DNA of 64,000 nucleotides from Aradus depressus (GCA_963662175.1 OY759222.1:12844222-12908221); one strand, 5' to 3'. Shown: positions 34,076-44,710, numbered from the stretch's first letter. Numbers and translations: made by a program. Notes: generated from the sequence alone by a model not told the origin.

Positions 34076-34225
34076 AGCTTCAAGCACACCTTGCATGAAC
34101 AAATTGAAAAGCGATTGAAAATGAGTTCTGGTTAATGCTGAAAATCAGTGGGAAGAATTGAAAGTATACCAGTATTGCACTCTATTGTCCCAGATGCATT
34201 AAATAATGATGATTTATTTGATGAG

Positions 34226-34435
34226 TTTTTTTTTTTTGGCCTTATGTTCGATGCATATTAGCCATGATCAATGTGTTGTGTTATCTAATTATTTACGACA
34301 TCCAAGGCCCCGGAAGGGAGTTCTTTCTATCTACGAAATAAAACTCACTCCCGGATGGGGTTCGAACCCACGAACCATGGTGAGAAAATGCGACCAAAGC
34401 CCTACGCTCTAGCCCGCACGGCCGCCATGACTCCC
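34226..34435 (-). mobile_element. SINE-B copy
   Basis: SINE-B is a second tRNA-derived SINE of about 200 bp. Its head (minus strand) has GGCCGTGCGGGCTAGAGC and the B box GGGTTCGAACCCC; the body has CTCCCTTCCGGGGCC and AGCCATGATCAATGTG-like sequence before an A-rich tail. Other copies: 38511-38702 and 62939-63135. Confidence 0.82.
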
Positions 34436-34740
34436 AAATCATGAGTTTACATTAGTCAAAAGAAAGAAAAATTAAAAAATCGGTAGATGACAATGACTAC
34501 AGAAGATAGGTGGATTCAAATCTTTGAAATATCTAAAAAAACAGACAGAAATAAATAACATGATAAAGTTAGTTAAGTTAGTAATGTGTATGCCTGGTTC
34601 CTCAGCTATTGTTGAATGCTATTTTCATCAATGAAAAACATGAGAACCCCCGAAAGAAGTCTCAAAACTCCAGTAGTCAGAGAATTGCTAAATTTAAAAG
34701 TTAATTCTGATTTCAATTTTAGAACTTTTTATGATAGAAT
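34436..34740 (+). pseudogene. hAT transposase dimerisation-domain relic, copy 1
   Basis: Homologous to 38703-38967 over about 265 bp. In the region 34590-34660 the coding sense is VMCMPGSSAIVE, then a 1-base deletion relative to the other copy, then FSSMKNMRTPERSLKTP. The pattern P-x-S-S-A-x-V-E-R-x-F-S is the core of the C-terminal dimerisation domain of hAT transposases. Frames are broken and nothing else of the transposase is present. Confidence 0.7.
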
Positions 34741-34875
34741 GTCAGAATAAAAATGTTCCTGTAAAAATCACATCATCTGAAAAATGTGAATGGCATGATA
34801 AATAACAAAAAGTACAAAACAAACATTAGCGCATTAGTAATATATAATATTATTAAGATGGAATAATATGTGATT

Positions 34876-34879
<4 letters not shown>

Positions 34880-34924
<45 letters not shown>
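34880..34924. repeat. (AT)n array
   Basis: About 22 AT dinucleotides directly before a LINE 3' fragment. Confidence 0.95.
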
Positions 34925-34925
<1 letters not shown>

Positions 34926-34926
<1 letters not shown>

Positions 34927-35285
34927 CAGTGCGGCATCTAATAGAGGACTGCGATGCGCTGACAAACCTACAAGAAGCTGCAGATATACCTGCGAACCTA
35001 TTTGAGATTTTCCAAGAGAACTCTCCGCACTTCAGAAATCTTCTACGATTCTTCAGAGACTTAAAAATGTCTACGGAATTCTGAAATGTGTTGACCCAAG
35101 TATGTTGCTCGCTCCACCTTGGTGGTAGGTAGCGGTTTGCGATGATAGTGAGACGAGATGAGCTGGGCTGGCCTCTCTCTGATTGGAGGCTCTGGGCCTG
35201 CCCACCTCACTCAATGTCTCCTGAGTTAGAAACGCTAATGGCCACAGTAGCCGATGCGTTAGAAAAAAAATAAATAAAAAAAAAA
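34926..35285 (+). mobile_element. LINE 3' end (RNase H-bearing type)
   Basis: From 34926 the frame reads TVRHLIEDCDALTNLQEAAD, a typical H-x-L-x-x-C C-terminal motif of LINE ORF2, continuing to a TGA at 35084. A GC-rich 3' UTR of about 180 bp follows and ends in an A-rich tail. The left side is replaced by the (AT)n array. Confidence 0.75.
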
Positions 35286-35456
35286 ATATACATATATATA
35301 TATATATTTTCCTTTCCGAAATTTTATATTTTTTTTTTTAGAAATAGTTTCTTACTGTGAAGTGTCCGGGGTTAAGTTGACATGCCTGTAAGTAAACTTC
35401 ATTTTAATTTTCTTAGGTTTTTCATAGTAACATCTTTCTTAGGTTTGTACATTTTT

Positions 35457-35900
35457 TCAATAGTGTTCATTTACATTCATTGGGCTAAAATGAGAGTTTT
35501 CTGATAGTTGTCCTCTCAACAAAAAAAACAAAAAAAAAAACTGCATATAAAGTGCATTGACCTGCGAGCCAGGCCAGACAGTGGACTTTGTAGCTTTGTC
35601 GAAAGGATACTTAAGTAGGTAGTGCACAAGTCTCTGAGGACCATCTCCTAAAAACCAAAAAAAAAGTCTACGAGAGTCTGCCGGTCCAGACGCATAAAAA
35701 ACTTCCAAGCCAAAACCTTGCTGCGGCGGTGCATCGAACCGGTCCTGACGCATAAAACAAACCACCCCCCCCCCCCCCCCCCCCTTCCAAGCCATTCCAT
35801 CCACTGACACCAACACAAAGAACTGGAAATAAGAAGAAAAACAAGAAAGAAGAACGTCACATGAGGACATTCTAACCTCCAAACTTTCATCTAAAATATC
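35457..35900. other. Unassigned sequence with a 20-base poly(C) tract
   Basis: 35765-35784 is a run of C. The phrase GACGCATAAAA occurs on both sides (35688 and 35747), as does CTTCCAAGCC (35701 and 35784), so a small tandem duplication of about 60-80 bp surrounds it. The long minus-strand ORFs here run through the C tract and do not look real. Confidence 0.5.
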
Positions 35901-36139
35901 TACCTACCAACAGAAGAGGATGACAGACTGAAAAGAGCCGCTCAAGAAAGAATAATAGTTATCTTTCTGCCCGATTTGGGAGTAGATCCGACGGTAACAT
36001 AGTGTAGCTAGGGGAGGGGAGGCGGTCAACCGGCGGTGATAATAAAACAATAGTTTACATTTCACAATCATATTTTTAGTTTAAGTTTAATTAAACTTAA
36101 TAATTAACAATCAGGTACCAAACACAAAATATTAGTTGA

Positions 36140-36240
36140 CTTGAAAAATAAAATAAAACTTGTTTATTTAAGATATTGTCTAATTTCACTAACTATATAC
36201 ATATATGTACATGAGAGTACTTCGGTATTTTTTTCGGTAA
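36140..36240 (-). mobile_element. Penelope-like terminal unit, truncated relative of element D
   Basis: CTTGAAAAATAAAATAAAAC to CATGAGAGTACTTCGGTATT matches 4933-5023. It breaks off inside stem II of the ribozyme motif. Confidence 0.75.
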
Positions 36241-36519
36241 TATTCCATTCCTGAATACTCTCCTAAGATCGACCACTTTCAACATAATACTCCTAAGAGC
36301 ATGCATTTGTCAATTCCATTAATTTTCTCTATTAAATTTATATGGACAATTTTATAATTTGATAATTTCAATTTGAAATTACATATTTCAATTTAAAATT
36401 ACTTTCAGCCTTTATTATTGATTTATATTGTTTTGGGTGCACTTTGTGTAACATAACTCGTCGTGTTTGTAGAGGGAGCTCGGGATCTGATTAGTGCTTA
36501 ATAAGTAAGGTTACGGCGG

Positions 36520-36870
36520 GCCGGGGGTGACTTTTTGCTGCCGCCAGGAGCCGACAAACCGGCTGAACACTGAGTAGCCGGTCTCCGTCACCAGCTGCCG
36601 CATTTCCAGACCCAGGTATGATCCGATCCCGCGAATCAACTCCACCCTGGCCTAGTCATACAGCGGGCAACCGAGGACTACATGTTCTGCAGTCTTGATG
36701 CTCCTATATGAAACAGCTTGTGTTGTTCGTTGTACCTGATATCTGGGACATCCAGTGGTCAGTACGTCGAGTCGAGGCGTACCCGGACATCCGGAAATTA
36801 TGAATAAGTCATTCGGCCATTCGAACTTCGTGACCAACTTTGTTGGCATTTTTCCACTTTCAGCCATAAA
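36520..36870 (-). mobile_element. LINE ORF2 C-terminal fragment
   Basis: Minus strand: VSYRSIKTAEHVVLGCPLYD, a stop (TAG at 36652), then ARVELIRGIGSYLG, VFSRFVGSWRQQK. T-A-E-H-V-x-x-x-C-P is the usual end motif of R1/LOA/I-type ORF2. GC is high compared with the flanks. A single nonsense change breaks an otherwise open frame. Confidence 0.8.
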
Positions 36871-36889
36871 TTATTTCAACCAAAAATCG

Positions 36890-37140
36890 ACCGATTTTTG
36901 AAAAAAACTATCGATATAGAATGTTTTTTCTACAACTTTTATTTATAAAGATTTTTGATTTGGTCTGGTCATAAAATTAAGTCTTGTAAAATGTACTTAG
37001 GCCCTGAAGTAAAGTGTCCTTAATTTTTGTTTTCGTCAGTTCATTGCAACAGGTTCAGAGGACATTAAATCGTGAAAATCCATTGAAAACTCGATCTCAG
37101 ATTTTTTGCACAATACAATACTTTTTTTTTTATACAAAAT
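36890..37140 (+). repeat. Family G copy
   Basis: GACATTAAATCGTGAAAATC and GCACAATACAATACTT match the family landmarks; diverged. Confidence 0.55.
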
Positions 37141-38137
37141 GTATAATAAAGTAAATAAAATAAAAAAAAAGTATAAATTTATTCACCAAATTTTTTAAAA
37201 ATTGTTTATTAATTGCCTTGGTCTGAGGGCTGAGCCGTCCGTTATTTCTGACGTTTCTTTAGTCTATACTTAAGATAATTATCAACTAGATAGTCTAAGC
37301 AGATGAGACAGTATGCAAATGGCCTCCTCCCACTCCGCCTAGAACAACAAACCTAGACCACTAGCCACAAGTTAGTTCTGGCAGAACCATAGTTATACAC
37401 GCATCTTACAACTTTTTAGATTCTTCTAATGTTAATTCGTATCGTAAATAGAACTTTTATAAATCTTACAACTATTTTATAATTATTAATATAACTTCAT
37501 TTTATTTTTTAGTATTTTATTTCCTTACATATTTTAACAACCATATTAATCAAGTTTATTGTGTGAAAAGTGTTCGAATAGTAACTAATTTTGTTATCTT
37601 ATCTGGAATAACAACTAAATCAGGTAATTTATGAATAAGGTAAGGCAATTACAGAACTTTTTTATACCAATTACTTTTCTACAGATCACTATTCTTTTTC
37701 TACTCTCAAATTCATTTCATACTGGTATTACTGGGAATGTATAATATAAATTGTATAATATACACCTTCTTATACCGAGTAATGCTAATTTTAATAGATT
37801 TTGAGAAGGACGGAGGAGGGGGGGAGAGATCGAGAGAAAGTGGTTGGTATAACAAAATCCTGTTTTGGCCGCATGACATATATTTTATTTTATAAAAATA
37901 TTAATTATTATTATAATAAAAATATATTACATTATTCTTTGGTATGCATTACAATTTAAACATTACATTGAAAAATTTCCTATGGAAATTTATTGTACAA
38001 TTCTCAGGGGAGCTATAAACATTTCTTATTGGTATCATCTCAAATCGTAACGCGATTCAATAAAAAAATTATTTGTGGTAAAAACTAATTTAGATAGAAC
38101 TTAGTGTTTTCTCGTAATACTAGGTACTTTTTATTTA
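37141..38137. other. No gene recognised
   Basis: A moderately GC-rich patch at 37200-37400 (GAGGGCTGAGCCGTCCGTTA) may be part of an unidentified repeat; the rest is AT-rich. Confidence 0.35.
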
Positions 38138-38150
38138 TTTATTAATATTT

Positions 38151-38496
38151 GAGGGCGCCGGTAGCTCAGTGGTATGCGTGCTTGACTTCTGAGCTCAAGG
38201 TCGTGGGTTCGTAGCCCGACCGAGGCCCTTAGTTTATTTTATCTGGGAGGTAAAATAAACTTAAGCACGCCGTCCTTCGGATGGGACGTTAAGCGATGGT
38301 CCCGAGCCTGTACGATGTCAGGTACTCGTTAAAGACCCCTAACCTAGATGAATAAAAATTTAGGGTAGGCAAAATTTAGGACTCCCACAGTAGAGTCGGG
38401 CTCATGTCCACCAGAGTGACGAAAGAGCGCTCTGGTAGTAGGCGATATGACCTCGTAGTTAAAGCCCGGGCATGAGTCATAAAACCTAACCTAACC
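38151..38496 (+). mobile_element. SINE-A, full length reference copy, target duplication TTTATTAATATTT
   Basis: Complete 346-bp copy from GAGGGCGCCGGTAGCTCAG to the telomere-like tail AAAACCTAACCTAACC. The 13-bp duplication is at 38138-38150 and 38497-38509 and lies in the T-rich (reversed A-tail) end of the neighbouring SINE-B, so this SINE-A jumped into a SINE-B tail. Confidence 0.96.
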
Positions 38497-38510
38497 TTTA
38501 TTAATATTTT

Positions 38511-38702
38511 TTTTGGCTTTATATACGGTGCATATTAGCCATGTCAATGTGTTATATCTAGTTATTTACGACATCCATGGCCCCGGGAGGGAGTTCTATC
38601 TATGAAATAAAACTCACTCCCGGACGGGATTCGAACCCGCAAACCATGGCGGGACCATGCGACCAAAGCCCTATGCTCTAGCCCGCACGGCCACCCCGGC
38701 TC
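38511..38702 (-). mobile_element. SINE-B copy
   Basis: Best preserved SINE-B head: on the minus strand GGCCGTGCGGGCTAGAGCAT then GCGGGTTCGAATCCCGTCC. The B box is perfect. The tRNA-like head is about 85 bp. Confidence 0.85.
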
Positions 38703-38967
38703 CCAAATCATGAGTTTACATTAGTCAAAAGAAAGAAAAATTAAAAAATCGGTGGATGACAATGACTACAAAAGAAAAGTGGATTCAAATCTTTGAAATA
38801 TCTAAAAAAACAGACAGAAATAAATAACATAATAAAGTTAGTTGAGTTAGTAATGTGGATGCCAGGTTCCTTAGCTGTTATTGAACGGTCATTTTCATCA
38901 ATGAAAAACATGAGAACGCCCGAAAGAAGTCTCAAAAAGTAGTCAGAGAATTGCTAAATATAAAAGT
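38703..38967 (+). pseudogene. hAT transposase dimerisation-domain relic, copy 2
   Basis: From 38850 the frame reads VMWMPGSLAVIERSFSSMKN and then MRTPERSLKK before TAG. V-I-E-R-S-F-S is the hAT C-terminal dimerisation motif. With the adjoining SINE-B it is duplicated at 34226-34740, which suggests a segmental copy or a repeat unit that contains both. Confidence 0.75.
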
Positions 38968-39171
38968 TAAAGAGGGCGCCGGTAGCTCAGTGGTATGTGT
39001 GCTTGCCTTCTGAGCTCAAGGTCGTGGGTTCGAAACCCGGCCGAGTCCCTTAGTTTATTTTATCTGGGAGGTAAAATAAACTTAAGCACGCCGTCCTTCG
39101 GATGGGACGTTAAGCGATGGTCCCGAGCCTGTACGATGTCAGGTACTCGTTGAAGACCCCTGCCCTATGCA
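38968..39171 (+). mobile_element. SINE-A 5' half fused to a SINE-B fragment (39171-39212)
   Basis: The head and centre are intact up to GAAGACCCCTGCCCTAT, where the sequence switches to GCAAAGCCCTATCCTCTCGC, part of a SINE-B head. The join falls on a shared CCCTAT. Confidence 0.85.
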
Positions 39172-39221
39172 AAGCCCTATCCTCTCGCCCGCACGGTCAC
39201 CATGGCTCCCTAAATACTACT

Positions 39222-40580
39222 TCCCCAGCACGAATTAATCAATTGTTTTTATTTATTATTATTTTTTTTTTTTTTTAATTTACATCTTTTTTTTATACAT
39301 GAGGTAGTATATTACAGATGCAGGTTGCAATAAAGAATAGTTTAAAAAATAAAGGAAATAAATATAATCATGTGAAGAGATGAATAAATAAATAAATAAA
39401 AAGTTCTCTAATAGCGCTGAAGTAAGAAAAGAGTACAGAGAAAAATATTGTTGAAAGAAAGAGAAAACTAAATAAATAGAAGAAAAACAAGAGAAAATAA
39501 TCTAGTTAAGGGTGACAAAGATCCTGTTAGTAAATTGAACATTAGATTAAATGAAAATGGTTTGCTTAAAAACGGAAAAGAAAAATGGCAGCGTAAAAAT
39601 ATGTACAAAATGAAGAAATAAACAATAAGACTTATATAAAAGCAACTTATAAAGTAATAAAATAACAATAATAAATAAATGAAAAGTCCATTCTGGTGGA
39701 AGTTAAAAGAGTATTACATTTTTAAACTAAAAGTTGTCTACTGACTGCAATGAAATAAAGCGAACAGAACTCAATAGAAGTAACAAGGAAATAAAATATG
39801 CATTTAAGATCTGCAGAAATTTTTTTAGTTTCAAAGATTTAAAAGTAAATATATAAATACTATTGTGCTTTTGTAAATTATTAATGGTTAATAAGCCCTC
39901 CATTTGTGCTAAATCTGTCTTATTAGCATTGATATATTCACTCAATTATTTTTTGCATTAATCAATTGTTTTTACTCTTCGTCTGAAGTAATTTGACCTT
40001 TTGTGCTAAAACTCAATATTTGATTTACATAATGGCTTCTGAATCCTCATAGTAAATTGTGAGACGATATTTTCATTAGATCGTCAGTATATAAGGGTAT
40101 TTGAGACGACCCCCTTTCCAAGGACCGATTTTGTGGAAAATTATTATGTGCCTTATGGAGTTTTAAATTTAAATATATAATGTCATGTCGATATATTTAT
40201 TATACCGGCAGTTATTGAAAATTTTGAGTTGAGCCTTGCCTTTGATCCCTTCCTCCCCATCGACTCATTTCGATGAAAATTAATAGCTGTCGTCCTGAGA
40301 GTTTTGAATTTACATATGAAATTTCGTTCAATACATCAAGTAAAACATTAGTTATTATAATTTTTGTGTTAATCCTCCCCCCTAAACCCCCCTTTTTCTT
40401 TGACCGATTTAGCTTAAAATTAATAGTTATCGTTATTGGAGAGTAATGATACTACATGTACAATTTCGTGCCGATACAATGATTCTATCGGAAGATATCG
40501 TAATCACAGACACATATAGAATAGAAAAACTGAATTTTTTTTTTCATTTTTGGAATCAGGAGGTCAAGAAATATCAAATT
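39222..40580 (-). repeat. Family F copy split by a 705-bp retro-insertion
   Basis: Starts ACTTCCCCAGCACGAATTAA, is interrupted at 39252, resumes at 39957 and continues through GCTTCTGAATCCTCATAGTA to about 40580. Confidence 0.75.
39252..39956 (-). mobile_element. Retro-inserted sequence of unknown origin, 18-bp target duplication, A-rich 3' end
   Basis: ATTAATCAATTGTTTTTA occurs at 39234-39251 and 39957-39974. On the minus strand the insert ends in an A-rich tail (39252-39280), the mark of target-primed reverse transcription. A 72-codon frame (minus 39727-39945) starts MSEYINANKTDLAQMEGLLT, not recognised. It could be a 5'-truncated LINE 3' UTR or a retrocopy of a host transcript. Confidence 0.8.
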
Positions 40581-40591
40581 TCGTTGAAAAC

Positions 40592-40645
40592 GTTCTTGAG
40601 CTCAGAAGGCAAGCGCGTATACCACTGAGCTACCGGCGCCCTCTT
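40592..40645 (-). mobile_element. SINE-A head fragment
   Basis: TTGAGCTCAGAAGGCAAGCG to TACCGGCGCCCTC: only the outer part of the tRNA-like head. Confidence 0.75.
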
Positions 40646-41164
40646 GAAGTCGGTTAATAACTGGTGAGTGTGTTTGTATATATATATACTATGTACTCAC
40701 TGTTGGAAATTAGTTAATATTAAAATAATATTTTTTTCTAAATTATGTTAAATATATTATAATTAACATGTGTTCGGAAAATATCTTGAAAAAATAAAGT
40801 CAGTTGTCTGGACTTTTTGCTAGGTATGTTATTACACTCACATCAACCTTTCTATATAAAAGAAATAAGTTTGTGACGGGTCACATGGCCTTTAATAATC
40901 AAATCACTGTCATCTCTGGAATTTCATCGTGTACTTAAGTGGCGTAGAGAAGTTCCGATGGGCTAGCTAATTAGAAAATCACCTTGTTATACTCTAAGTA
41001 ACACCGTTTATAGGTATTTAATATGTAATATTATGCCGCCAAAAATTAAAAAAAAAAAATTGGAAACTGTACACCTTGAGCGCTCTTAACGTTGAAAATT
41101 TTAACTATTATGATTAAAAAAAATTACAGGAGAATAAATAAATAAAAGGAACTACTTTTTAATC
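40646..41164. other. No gene recognised
   Basis: AT-rich sequence without recognised features. Confidence 0.3.
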
Positions 41165-41965
41165 TCCGACACAAAAAAGCACGTGTTATAAGTTTGAAGC
41201 CTTTGTTTGTGTGTGTGTGTGTAAGTGTGGCATCGTAGCTCCAAGACGGCTGAACCGATTTCAAAGCTGTTTTTTTGTTTCAAAAGCTGGTATTTGCGAA
41301 ATGGTTCTTAGTAGGGATGGGTATCGATTAACCGATTAATCGAAGTAATCGATGATTTGGTAAAATAATCGGTGGTTTTTTAATCGATGTCATCTAGGTT
41401 TGATTAATCGGATAATCGATGATTATTTAACGATTACTAAATTTTTAATTAAATTACAACTCATCCGAAAAACAGGAGAAAAAAAAGAAAAATGAATTAA
41501 TTATTATTCATCCGAAGTGCAACTCGTCTAAAAAAGTGGGAGGAGACTATCGTATCGACTATCGATACAACACAGTGCCTCTGTGGTGAACTGGTGATAA
41601 GTAAAAAGTAACCTTCTAATAGTTCTACTTCTAATTCTAATTTCTAATAATTTGTGTTTTGTCATTTGTGAGTTGTGATTGACTGATTGTATTAACTTTT
41701 GTTTGTGCGTTCGTTTAATCGATTAATCGACTATTTAACCAACGATTAATACTTGTATCGATTAACTAGTAGAAAATAATAATCGATGTCATTAATGGAT
41801 GTTTTGTTGGTCGAAACCCATCCCTAGTTCTTAGCCATGTTTGGTGGAAATCGGGTTTGCCATTTCCAAGATCTTCAGGTTTTATCAGATCCTGTGTAGG
41901 GATCTCGGCCTCTGTTACTAGAGACTTGGAGTTTGAGCTCAAATGTTTATAAGGCCAAGCCCTCC
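41165..41965 (-). repeat. Repeat family H copy split by a hAT MITE
   Basis: The reverse of 32370-32648: GTTATAAGTTTGAAGCCTTT, CTCCAAGACGGCTGAACCGA, then, beyond the MITE, AGCCATGTTTGGTGGAAATC and GAGCTCAAATGTTTATAAGG. A short GT run lies at 41209. Confidence 0.75.
41312..41826. mobile_element. hAT MITE, 515 bp, 8-bp target duplication GTTCTTAG
   Basis: Ends TAGGGATGGGTATCGATTAA and CGAAACCCATCCCTA; the terminal 10 bp are perfect inverted repeats. GTTCTTAG flanks it at 41304-41311 and 41827-41834. An 8-bp duplication with TAGGG-type ends identifies the hAT superfamily. Both subterminal regions are packed with ATCGATTA/TAATCGAT motifs, likely transposase-binding repeats. No ORF for a transposase. 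Confidence 0.95.
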
Positions 41966-42941
41966 CCACCAAGATTTCAGTAAAAAAAATTAATGAACAA
42001 AAAAAATGTAAATTGACTTTTATTCAAAATACCGAAGACTAGCCTTTTTTTTAATTATTTAAATAAATAAAATCAGGATTTTCGTAGATATGTCGTCATC
42101 GTCCCGCGCTCAAATTTTATTGTGTCGGGTTTTTTTTTAATTTTTAATTTAACTTTTTGAAATATATTTATGTGTTATTAGGGTTTTTGTGTTAAGGCCC
42201 CTCTAATCCACCCTTCCTTTTGGTCAATTTGGCTGAAAATCAATTGGTGGCTTAATCAAGTTCTGGATGAGCATAACACAATACGATTTAGTAACACGGA
42301 CAGCGACTATCATCAACGTGTGTATGTCGTTTATCACTAGTGAATGTCCAAATAGAATGAAATACAAATAATTTTTCAGACTTTCAATGATCGTTCAGAC
42401 TTAGTGACATTCATCGGTCATTGTTGACAGCCATCCATTTCGGTCTTTCACAGCAACATATATAATTTCAAAATATGAAAATTATTTATTATTATAGAAC
42501 TCTGACTGTTTAGCATTAGATAATACAGCCATAGAACCCTCTGAATGTGAAGATACACAAGTCACTTCTCACCTTGGAAGTCACCGTGACTTTGCAATAG
42601 TTTTTCCTTATTTGGAGACTGGTTTCGCGTAGCAAATTTAAATCTATTATTATCCCTGATGGAATGTTGGTCTACAAATATCAATTCGTCTGAATATTGT
42701 CTGTTATGCCCTTTCATTTTTCAACGACACTAGATCTATTCATTTTGTCAAAATGTCAATCTGGTTTTGGAGATTCATTATTATAATTAACGCCCAGTGC
42801 TATTCATCAGATTTTCTAAGTATATATTGGCTGAAACACTGCCGAGGTCCTTAGGTATTCTTTCGACAGATACTAGTTAGGACTCCTACGAGTTATTTAC
42901 ACTTTTCATTATTTGTATATTTTATTATTCTATCATAGATG
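41966..42941. other. No gene recognised
   Basis: Mostly AT-rich, probably the body of the element whose ribozyme motif lies at 42943, but no border could be set. Confidence 0.35.
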
Positions 42942-42942
42942 A

Positions 42943-42984
42943 ACCACTGATGATGACGCTGTTGCGTCGAAAACCGTTTCTGGT
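42943..42984 (+). ncRNA. Hammerhead ribozyme motif, consensus core, longest stems
   Basis: Stem I ACCA (42943-42946) pairs with TGGT (42981-42984); CTGATGA at 42947-42953, extra T, stem II GACGC-TGTT-GCGTC, GAAA at 42969-42972, stem III AA/TT with loop CCGT, then C (UC site). Confidence 0.72.
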
Positions 42985-43266
42985 CTAAAATAAAACAGTG
43001 GGAAGATAACGTCTTTTATTTCTAGGATAAATCTCGTCCCACATATGAAAAAAGTATCCGTTCATGTTTTTGGAAAAGCAACAGTTTGGAAGGAAATAAA
43101 GGATGAAGATGAGGGGGCTCTCAAAGGGGGGGGGGGGCGCTTTAAGTATCACTTTTATTCTACATTTCTTCTGTTTTTCGTTTTTTTCCAAAAAATTTGA
43201 TTGAGCATTTTCGTAGAGAATTTAATGTTCCTTAGTTTTTATAAGAACTATTTTTTTAAAATAGTC

Positions 43267-43310
43267 TGTTAGTTATTGTGACTCAGGCCCGGGCATTAAC
43301 TATGAAGTCC
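43267..43310 (-). mobile_element. SINE-A 3' fragment
   Basis: TAGTTATTGTGACTCAGGCC and CGGGCATTAACTATGAAGTC only. Confidence 0.7.
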
Positions 43311-43484
43311 TTTTTTTTTTATATAATCTACATAACGAGATATTTACGAAAAATCTGTAAAAACAAATGGTTGACTTTAGAGTACATCGTAATATCAAAA
43401 GAGCGGCAAAGTTGTTTTTACAAATAACTTGAGCGAAGAAGAAATTCGAGGTTCTGTCGTGTAAATGAAAAAATACAAAATTTA

Positions 43485-43523
43485 GCCAACGTTTCGAAAA
43501 CTATTTATTTCCTTCTTCTGGGC
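43485..43523 (-). ncRNA. Hammerhead-like motif with U4 changed
   Basis: Minus strand: stem I GCC/GGC, CAGAAGA where CTGANGA is expected, extra A, stem II GGAAA/TTTTC, GAAA, stem III ACGT. One core base differs, so activity is doubtful; layout is otherwise that of element E. Confidence 0.45.
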
Positions 43524-43599
43524 CTTATAATGACTTGAGTGGATTTGTGTGGTGAAGGTGTTGTGAGTAAGCTTTGGTGTTGTGTATGTAACTGTATGG

Positions 43600-43875
43600 G
43601 GAGAGCCTTAACACAAAAACTCCTAATAATTGTCTATGTAACTAATAAATCGATTTAAACATTTTATATGTAAATTCAAAATCCCAGAATGGGCCGAAGG
43701 GAAGGGTAGGATCAGAGGGAGCCCAACTCAAAAAATATGTAGGGCCGACATAATTAGTCAAATATGTATTTTCAGCCCAAACGATTGATTGTAGAGATGG
43801 AGCATGAACTTAAATGATTAAATCGTTCTGGGGAAGTCCATTGCTGGCGATTCACCGATGAATTTTTCCAAACTA
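43600..43875 (+). repeat. Family F copy
   Basis: AATTGTCTATGTAACTAATA to GGGGAAGTCCATTGCTGGCG and TTCACCGATGA. Confidence 0.65.
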
Positions 43876-44207
43876 AAAATGAATAAATAAAAAATTGTCA
43901 CCAGACAAGTCCACATGTACCGAAACGCGCCCTGCCGACTGCATTCCCCTTGCCCCACTTCAAGAATGCAACGCTAAACCTGTTTTGGCTCCTTTGGGAC
44001 TAAAAGGTGAGTTAAAGGTGTGCTCATATTTCAAATTAAGAAAAGGAATAAATCTCATTGGGGGTCCTCGCTTTGATGGGCAAGTGATTAGCGTTACTGG
44101 GTGTCCTGGCACGTGTTCCCAGTCTCTCTTTCAAGATTTGCCACTAAATTTATTATTTCATGCCCGCCTCCTTCCCATATATCTTTATGAAACAAAATTC
44201 AGATACA

Positions 44208-44710
44208 GTAGAATCTCCCTTATCCGGAGTTGCCGGGACCGACGTGACGCCGGATAACGGAAATCATCAATTAATGAAACAAAATATATCAATTAAAGCA
44301 TAAAAAAAGTGTGTTTAGGTGAGGTAAGGAATAAAACAGGTATGTATTTCACAGGTAGGATCCCCATTCATGCTTTGATTCAATGAAATGGCTTTTTGTT
44401 TTAAAATGACATCACTTCTAGGGCAGTCTAGGTTGGGTTGCTGCACGAACCACATCCACACTGCCTCGTCAAGTTCCTCTAATTGTGGTTTCTTTAAAAT
44501 TGATCTGGCATTGAGTTGTTGTTTTTCCAAAGGTACACTAAAACCAAATTTCCTCAATTTTTTTTTTTACTTTTCCTCCAATGTACTCTCACCAACCCCT
44601 AATTCCTTGGCTATTTTAGCAGCTGTTTCTCCATTTTCCATCCTTTCAATTGCTGTCAATTTTTGTTGGATGGAAAAAACAATTTTCTTTCTTTTTGAAG
44701 TGGAAGCCAT
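44208..44710 (-). mobile_element. pogo/Tigger-like element remnant, N-terminal transposase part
   Basis: On the minus strand an ATG at 44708-44710 opens MASTSKRKKIVFSIQQKL, then TAIERMENGETAAKIAKELG and VGESTLEEK, a psq/CENP-B-type helix-turn-helix, then a TAA in an A run near 44563, and in the same frame LRKFGFSVPLEKQQ and LDEAVWMWFVQQ. This is the DNA-binding N terminus of pogo/Tigger/Jerky-like transposases. The DDE domain is missing. The left end CAGTAGAATCTCCCTTATCC followed by GCCGGATAACGG is a pogo-type terminal repeat. The other end was not found. Confidence 0.8.

Noticed and set aside
35457..35890. Minus-strand ORFs of 141 and 80 codons
   Set aside because: They run through a 20-base poly(C) tract (giving poly-Gly) in two overlapping frames and show no domain.
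37200..37270. Possible hammerhead around AAACGTCAGAAATAACGG (minus strand)
   Set aside because: No core match and no consistent stems.
43895..44257. 120-codon ORF with a GTGAGT donor at about 44007
   Set aside because: No recognised domain, and it runs into the pogo-type terminal repeat at 44208. A degenerate Penelope-like phrase (CATGTACCGAAACGCG) lies at its start, so it is more likely repeat sequence than an exon.
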